From Achromobacter xylosoxidans A8 (lineage in GTDB: Bacteria; Pseudomonadota; Gammaproteobacteria; Burkholderiales; Burkholderiaceae_B), in contig NC_014640.1 in assembly GCF_000165835.1 (NCBI RefSeq), positions 2,666,001-2,730,000 on the forward strand: a stretch of DNA of 64,000 bases. Reading direction: 5' to 3'. The translations under genes and the position numbers were made by a program. The notes under the pieces are model-generated. The model was not told the DNA's origin, ran no database searches, and worked only from the letters and a program-made list of their open reading frames with translations. This document shows positions 60,516-64,000 of the stretch, piece after piece (position 1 is the stretch's first letter; the number at the start of each line of letters is the position of its first letter).

Positions 60516-61369
60516 GCCAGCCTCGCTTGGCGGGAGAACAGTCCTTGCGGACGGGTGAGCAGGGTGGCGATCAGCATGGCGAAGGTCAGGATGTCGACCC
60601 AGCTGGGCATGAAGGTGTAGCCCACCGCGCGCACCATGCCGATCAAGAGCGACGCGGCGACCACGCCGCGGATGTTGCCCAGTCCGCCCAGGATCACCAC
60701 GATGAAGCAGTCGATGATGGTGTTGGTGGCCATGCCCAGCTCGATCGGGAAGAGCGGGGCGGAGATGGCGCCGGCCAGCCCGGCCAGCGCCGCGCCCACG
60801 CCGAACACCGCGCTGCGGATGGCGGCGGCGGGCAGGCCCAGGATGCGCACCATCTCGCCGTCGCTGCTGGCGGCGCGCACCAGCATGCCGAAGGTGCTTT
60901 TCTCCAGCACGAAGAACAGCGCTGCCGATACCGCCAGGCCGAAGGCGATGACGAACAGGCGATAGACCGGGATGGTGCTGCCGGCCAGCTCGACCGTGCC
61001 AGCCAGCAGCGCCGGCATCGGCGTTTCCTGGTAGCCCAGGCCCCAGACGAACTTCACGGCCTCGCTGATGACGAGGATGAAGCCGAAGGTCAGGATCAGT
61101 TGATAGAAATGCGGGCGGTTGTACAGCGGCCGCAGGGCCAGCCGTTCCATCGCCACGCCGACCAGGCCGACGCCCACCGTCGCCACGACCAGACCGGCAA
61201 TGAAGGAACCGGTGCGCAGCTGGATGTCGAAGGCCAGGTAGGCGCCCAGCATGTACAGGGCGCCATGGGCGAAGTTGATGACGCCCAGCATGCCGAAGAT
61301 AAGCGTAAGGCCGGAAGCCAGCAGGAACAGCAGCATTCCCAGGCTCAGGCCGATGATCACGGTGGACAT
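60512..61369 (-). CDS. LivH-type ABC permease
   Basis: A 285-residue permease: SGLTLIFGMLGVINFAHGALYMLGAYL and FIVVILGGLGNIRGVVAASLLIGMVRAVGYTFMP are the two LivH blocks. It lies 86 bases after the binding-protein gene, and its stop overlaps the livM start. Together with the genes around it, it makes a full Liv-type importer whose substrate is probably the acid used by the acyl-CoA ligase of the operon. Confidence 0.93.
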   Translation of the reverse strand: MSTVIIGLSLGMLLFLLASGLTLIFGMLGVINFAHGALYMLGAYLAFDIQLRTGSFIAGLVVATVGVGLVGVAMERLALRPLYNRPHFYQLILTFGFILVISEAVKFVWGLGYQETPMPALLAGTVELAGSTIPVYRLFVIAFGLAVSAALFFVLEKSTFGMLVRAASSDGEMVRILGLPAAAIRSAVFGVGAALAGLAGAISAPLFPIELGMATNTIIDCFIVVILGGLGNIRGVVAASLLIGMVRAVGYTFMPSWVDILTFAMLIATLLTRPQGLFSRQARLA

Positions 61370-61455
61370 GGCAGAAATCCGTCAGGCGGCGCGCCCAGGC
61401 GCGCCGGGTGGAAGACCGGTCCGCGGGGGACCGGCGGGTGCATGGCGCGGCGGCT

Positions 61456-62637
61456 TCAGCCCGCGCAGGGTTCGAACACCTGGTCCGGCGGAAACACCTT
61501 GACGATGTCCATGACGTAGGCCGGCTGCGGCGGCTTGCCTGTGTCCACCACGCCCCACAGGCCGTTCTGCATGGCCTGGTGGTCGCAAGCGCGCATGGTC
61601 TTCTTGCCTTCCACCGAGTTGTCGCGCTCGCTGGCCGCAAACGCCTCGACCCACTTTTCCTTGTCCCAGGTGCCGGTCTTGTCGACCACGTCCAGCCACC
61701 AGCTCATGCCGTCGTAGGCTTCGCCCGCGGCGGCCGAGGGGAACTCGTTGTATTTCTTGCGGAAAGCCTCGACGAAGGTCTTGTTGGCGTCGTTCTCGAC
61801 AGTGAAGTGATATCTCACGCCCGACTGCACGCCGACCGCGGTGGGTCCCACGCCGGCCGCCATGGTTTCGTCGGCGATGACCGGGCCGAAGATCTTGCGC
61901 GTCTTGCCCAATTCGATCTGGCCGGCCTGCTTGACCATGGTGACGGCGTCCGAGCCCGTCATGAACAGCGCCACGCCGTCGGCGTTGGAGCGCGCGATCT
62001 TGTCGGCGATGGACGAATAGTCGCGGTTGCCCAGCGGCGGGAAGTCGGCGCCCACGATTTCGATGCCGGCCTTCTCGGCCTCGCGCCGGTACCAGTCCCA
62101 ACTGTCGCGCGTGGCCTGGTAGTCGGCCGTGACGCCATAGATCCGCTTGAGCTTTTGTTCCTTGGAGTAGGCCAGCGCCATGCGCTGTTCCATGCCCAGC
62201 GTGTTGGAGGTGCGGAAGGTGTAGCGCGAACCGCCCGGCACCGTGATCTTGTCGTCGGCCGACATGGTGACCAGATGGGGAATCTTGCGCTGCTTGGCGA
62301 TGTTCATGATGGCCAGCGTGCTGGCCGAGCTGACCGCGCCGAAGATCATCTGCGATCCGTCGGAGATCAGCCGGGTGGTCTTCTGCACCGCGGGCTGCGG
62401 CTTGGTTTCGTCGTCCTCCCAGGTGACCTGGATGGGCTTGCCCAGCACTTTGCCGCCGCGCTGTTCGATGGCGATGGTGACGCCTTTGCGCATGTCTTCG
62501 CCAAAGATGCCGTAGGTCCCCGACAGCGATACCACGCCGCCGATCTTGAACGTGTCGGGATCGGCGGCGTGCGCCCCTGTCGTGAACAGGGCGCACAACG
62601 CCAGCGCGCCGCTGGCGGCGTGACTCCATGTCTTCAT
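61456..62637 (-). CDS. Branched-chain amino acid-type ABC transporter binding protein
   Basis: A 393-residue periplasmic binding protein: signal peptide to about TGAHAAD, then TFKIGGVVSLSGTYGIFGEDMRKGV, VTWEDDETKPQPAVQKTTRLI and GMEQRMALAYSKEQKLKRIYGV. ATG 62637 is preceded by GGAGACAAG; an upstream in-frame ATG would add 36 residues before the signal peptide. A Cys near each end of the C-terminal third (RACDHQ, FEPCAG) could pair. It is the first gene of the operon. The LivHMGF, thiolase, ligase and GntR genes follow. Confidence 0.93.
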   Translation of the reverse strand: MKTWSHAASGALALCALFTTGAHAADPDTFKIGGVVSLSGTYGIFGEDMRKGVTIAIEQRGGKVLGKPIQVTWEDDETKPQPAVQKTTRLISDGSQMIFGAVSSASTLAIMNIAKQRKIPHLVTMSADDKITVPGGSRYTFRTSNTLGMEQRMALAYSKEQKLKRIYGVTADYQATRDSWDWYRREAEKAGIEIVGADFPPLGNRDYSSIADKIARSNADGVALFMTGSDAVTMVKQAGQIELGKTRKIFGPVIADETMAAGVGPTAVGVQSGVRYHFTVENDANKTFVEAFRKKYNEFPSAAAGEAYDGMSWWLDVVDKTGTWDKEKWVEAFAASERDNSVEGKKTMRACDHQAMQNGLWGVVDTGKPPQPAYVMDIVKVFPPDQVFEPCAG

Positions 62638-62668
62638 TTCTTGTCTCCACGTATTTTTCATTATGGCT

Positions 62669-62682
62669 CGTAATGTTTTACG
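62669..62682. promoter_or_regulatory. Short inverted repeat upstream of second Liv-type operon
   Basis: CGTAA-tgtt-TTACG lies 31 bases before the binding-protein start, in an A/T-rich stretch that should hold the operon promoter. It is a possible site for the FCD-type GntR protein encoded at the operon's end. The arms are only 5 bases, so this is weak. Confidence 0.35.
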
Positions 62683-62751
62683 TAGCTCAGTTGAAATACT
62701 ACGATTGAGATTGTGATGTGAAAAATTGGGGTATACCCGAGCCACAAGGGC

Positions 62752-62785
62752 GAAAAAAAGCCCCAGGGCCGCAGGGCGCTGGGGC
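62752..62785 (-). terminator. Rho-independent terminator of LysR gene
   Basis: On the minus strand GCCCCAG and CTGGGGC pair around a 12-base GC-rich loop and are followed directly by TTTTTTTCG. It begins 19 bases after the LysR stop at 62804, a textbook intrinsic terminator and the clearest one in the window. Confidence 0.85.
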
Positions 62786-62803
62786 GGGGTTGGTCGAAAG
62801 GCC

Positions 62804-63769
62804 TTAATCCTGGAATAGCGTCTGGACGCTTTCGCGCACCAGCGCGAACAACTCGACCGCCAGTTCGGACGGTTCGGAATCCCGCAGCCGGAAGATGGCC
62901 ACCGGCGGGAGCGGGATGCGGGGGCTGACGTCCAGCAGCGTCAGGTTCAGGCGTTGGGCCAGATAAGCGGCAGAGTCCGACCGCAGCAAGCCGATGAAGC
63001 CGGGCTGTTCCGCCACCACCGCGCCGATGAACGGCGGGCTGGATTCGACCGTCGCGGGCGGCACCGGCAGCCGCAGCTTGAGCAGGGCGGTGCGCAAGGC
63101 ATTGCGCACCAGGGAGTCTTTCGACGGCATGACCCAGGAGTATTGCAGCAGCTCTTCGATGGGGACCTGCCTGCCTCCCTGGATCGTGTCCGGGTGGGCG
63201 ACGAAACTCAGCTCATCCGGATAGAGAACCTCCACATGCAGCAAGGCCGCTTCGTCATCCCTGAGATTCCTGCCCGGCAGGCTGCCGATGACGAAATCCA
63301 GTTCCCCGGCCATCAGCATGTCGAACAGCCTGACGGCAATGCCGTCGATGATTTCCACGTGCGCCTGCTGGTGCCGCGCCGCGATCAGGGCCACGGGGCG
63401 GGACAGCAGGGACATGCCGGTGTAGGACGGGGCTCCGGCCCGCAGCGTGCGGATGGGATTACGGCGCAGTTCCGCCAGCTCCGATTCCAGTCGCGCCAGC
63501 TTGTTGACGATCAGCCTGGCGTCATGCGTCAGCGATTCCCCGAAGGGGGTCAACGAGACCCCTTCGCGCCGCCGTTCGAAGACGGCGGCCCCCAGGGTGT
63601 CTTCCATTTCCCGGGCCATCTTGCTGATGGCCGGCTGGGACAGGGACATCTGGTCCGCCAGTTGGCGAAACGACAGTCCTTCCGAGACGCCTTTGATCAG
63701 TTCGAACTGCTTCAGGCGCAGGCGGCCCAGAAGTTTGGAACTGCCTTGAGGCTGCGGATCGGCGCTCAT
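62804..63769 (-). CDS. LysR family regulator
   Basis: A 321-residue LysR protein. The winged helix (GLSFRQLADQMSLSQPAISKMAREMEDTLGAAVFERRREG, in parts) lies near residues 30-75 because of an N-terminal extension (MSADPQPQGSSKLLGRLRLKQFELI). The effector domain starts LRAGAPSYTGMSLLSRPVALIAARHQQAHVEI. It diverges from a Bug receptor gene 116 bases away, the usual regulator-receptor pairing in this family of bacteria. Confidence 0.9.
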   Translation of the reverse strand: MSADPQPQGSSKLLGRLRLKQFELIKGVSEGLSFRQLADQMSLSQPAISKMAREMEDTLGAAVFERRREGVSLTPFGESLTHDARLIVNKLARLESELAELRRNPIRTLRAGAPSYTGMSLLSRPVALIAARHQQAHVEIIDGIAVRLFDMLMAGELDFVIGSLPGRNLRDDEAALLHVEVLYPDELSFVAHPDTIQGGRQVPIEELLQYSWVMPSKDSLVRNALRTALLKLRLPVPPATVESSPPFIGAVVAEQPGFIGLLRSDSAAYLAQRLNLTLLDVSPRIPLPPVAIFRLRDSEPSELAVELFALVRESVQTLFQD

Positions 63770-63885
63770 GGCTTACCCAAAAGTTATCACCATTTGAGTT
63801 TATTTCAGTTATCAGTTAAGCGTTGCCTCCTTATCCTAGGGCCAGCAGTGAAAGCAAAAAAGCCACTGCACCGGAGGAGACCACC

Positions 63886-64000
63886 ATGAAACTCAAGAAT
63901 CTGTTCGCGCCCCTGGCCGCGATGTTGATGCTGGGCGGCTTGTGCGGCGCCGTGCGGGCCGAAGCGGCCTGGCCCGCCAAGCCGGTCACCATCATTGTTC
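63886..64000 (+). CDS. Bug family (TctC-like) receptor (partial, 5' end only)
   Basis: The first 38 codons are in the window: signal peptide (MKLKNLFAPLAAMLMLGGLC, then GAVRAEA) followed by AWPAKPVTIIV, the diagnostic opening of Bug/TctC receptors. GGAGGAGA lies 9 bases before the ATG. The gene continues beyond the right edge. The LysR gene is divergent. Confidence 0.85.
   Translation, partial: MKLKNLFAPLAAMLMLGGLCGAVRAEAAWPAKPVTIIV

Overview
The window is high-GC DNA from a metabolically versatile beta-proteobacterium, most likely Achromobacter or a close Alcaligenaceae relative. The basis is the mixture of Bug-family periplasmic receptors, many LysR and GntR regulators, several branched-chain-amino-acid-type ABC transporters, and a penicillin G acylase that closely matches my recollection of the E. 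coli and Achromobacter enzymes. No rRNA, tRNA, CRISPR array or insertion sequence was recognised.

Layout. (1) 1-5849: a catabolic/uptake locus: truncated ABC binding protein, HutC-type GntR regulator, AMP-forming acyl-CoA ligase, cyclase/amidohydrolase, then divergently a Bug receptor and an SDR. (2) 5874-10747: a divergent pair of DJ-1/PfpI proteins (one a GlxA-type regulator with a shortened C-terminus), a divergent Lrp/LysE pair, and an ABC exporter. The exporter is preceded by a 350 bp leader with a 16-codon upstream ORF, a strong hairpin and a palindrome over the start codon. (3) 11099-20474: a GntR-controlled operon with an extradiol-type VOC protein, class II aldolase homologue, aldehyde dehydrogenase, complete Liv-type ABC transporter and SDR. 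(4) 20565-23489: AAC(6')-like acetyltransferase, small lipoprotein, SH3-like secreted protein, and an ArsR/quinone oxidoreductase pair sharing two matching operators. (5) 23479-31845: two consecutive FecI-FecR-TonB receptor iron-uptake systems.

(6) 32078-41220 is visibly less GC-rich than its surroundings. It holds two modules. The first is a methionine module: MetR, a DUF1852 protein (MesX), a MetE-core methionine synthase (MesD) and a flavin reductase, which matches the oxygen-dependent folate-independent methionine synthases. The second is a four-gene operon that I cannot assign to a named system: a large glycine-rich membrane protein with a possible nuclease-like N-terminus, a coiled-coil protein, a small protein and a Upf1-like SF1 helicase. 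This is the best candidate for an undescribed system, possibly antiphage; its 3' end overlaps the metR start.

(7) 41404-49865: old yellow enzyme with RidA and LysR, a TetR/MFS efflux pair with a palindromic operator between them, and LysR plus penicillin G acylase. (8) 49837-54509: a double-length ABC exporter (CydDC-like fusion) with a divergent LysR. (9) 54525-62637: a tightly ATGA-coupled operon (binding protein, LivHMGF, SCP2-type thiolase, acyl-CoA ligase, GntR) that looks like uptake plus CoA activation of an unknown carboxylic acid. (10) 62804-64000: a LysR gene with its terminator, and the start of another Bug receptor gene.
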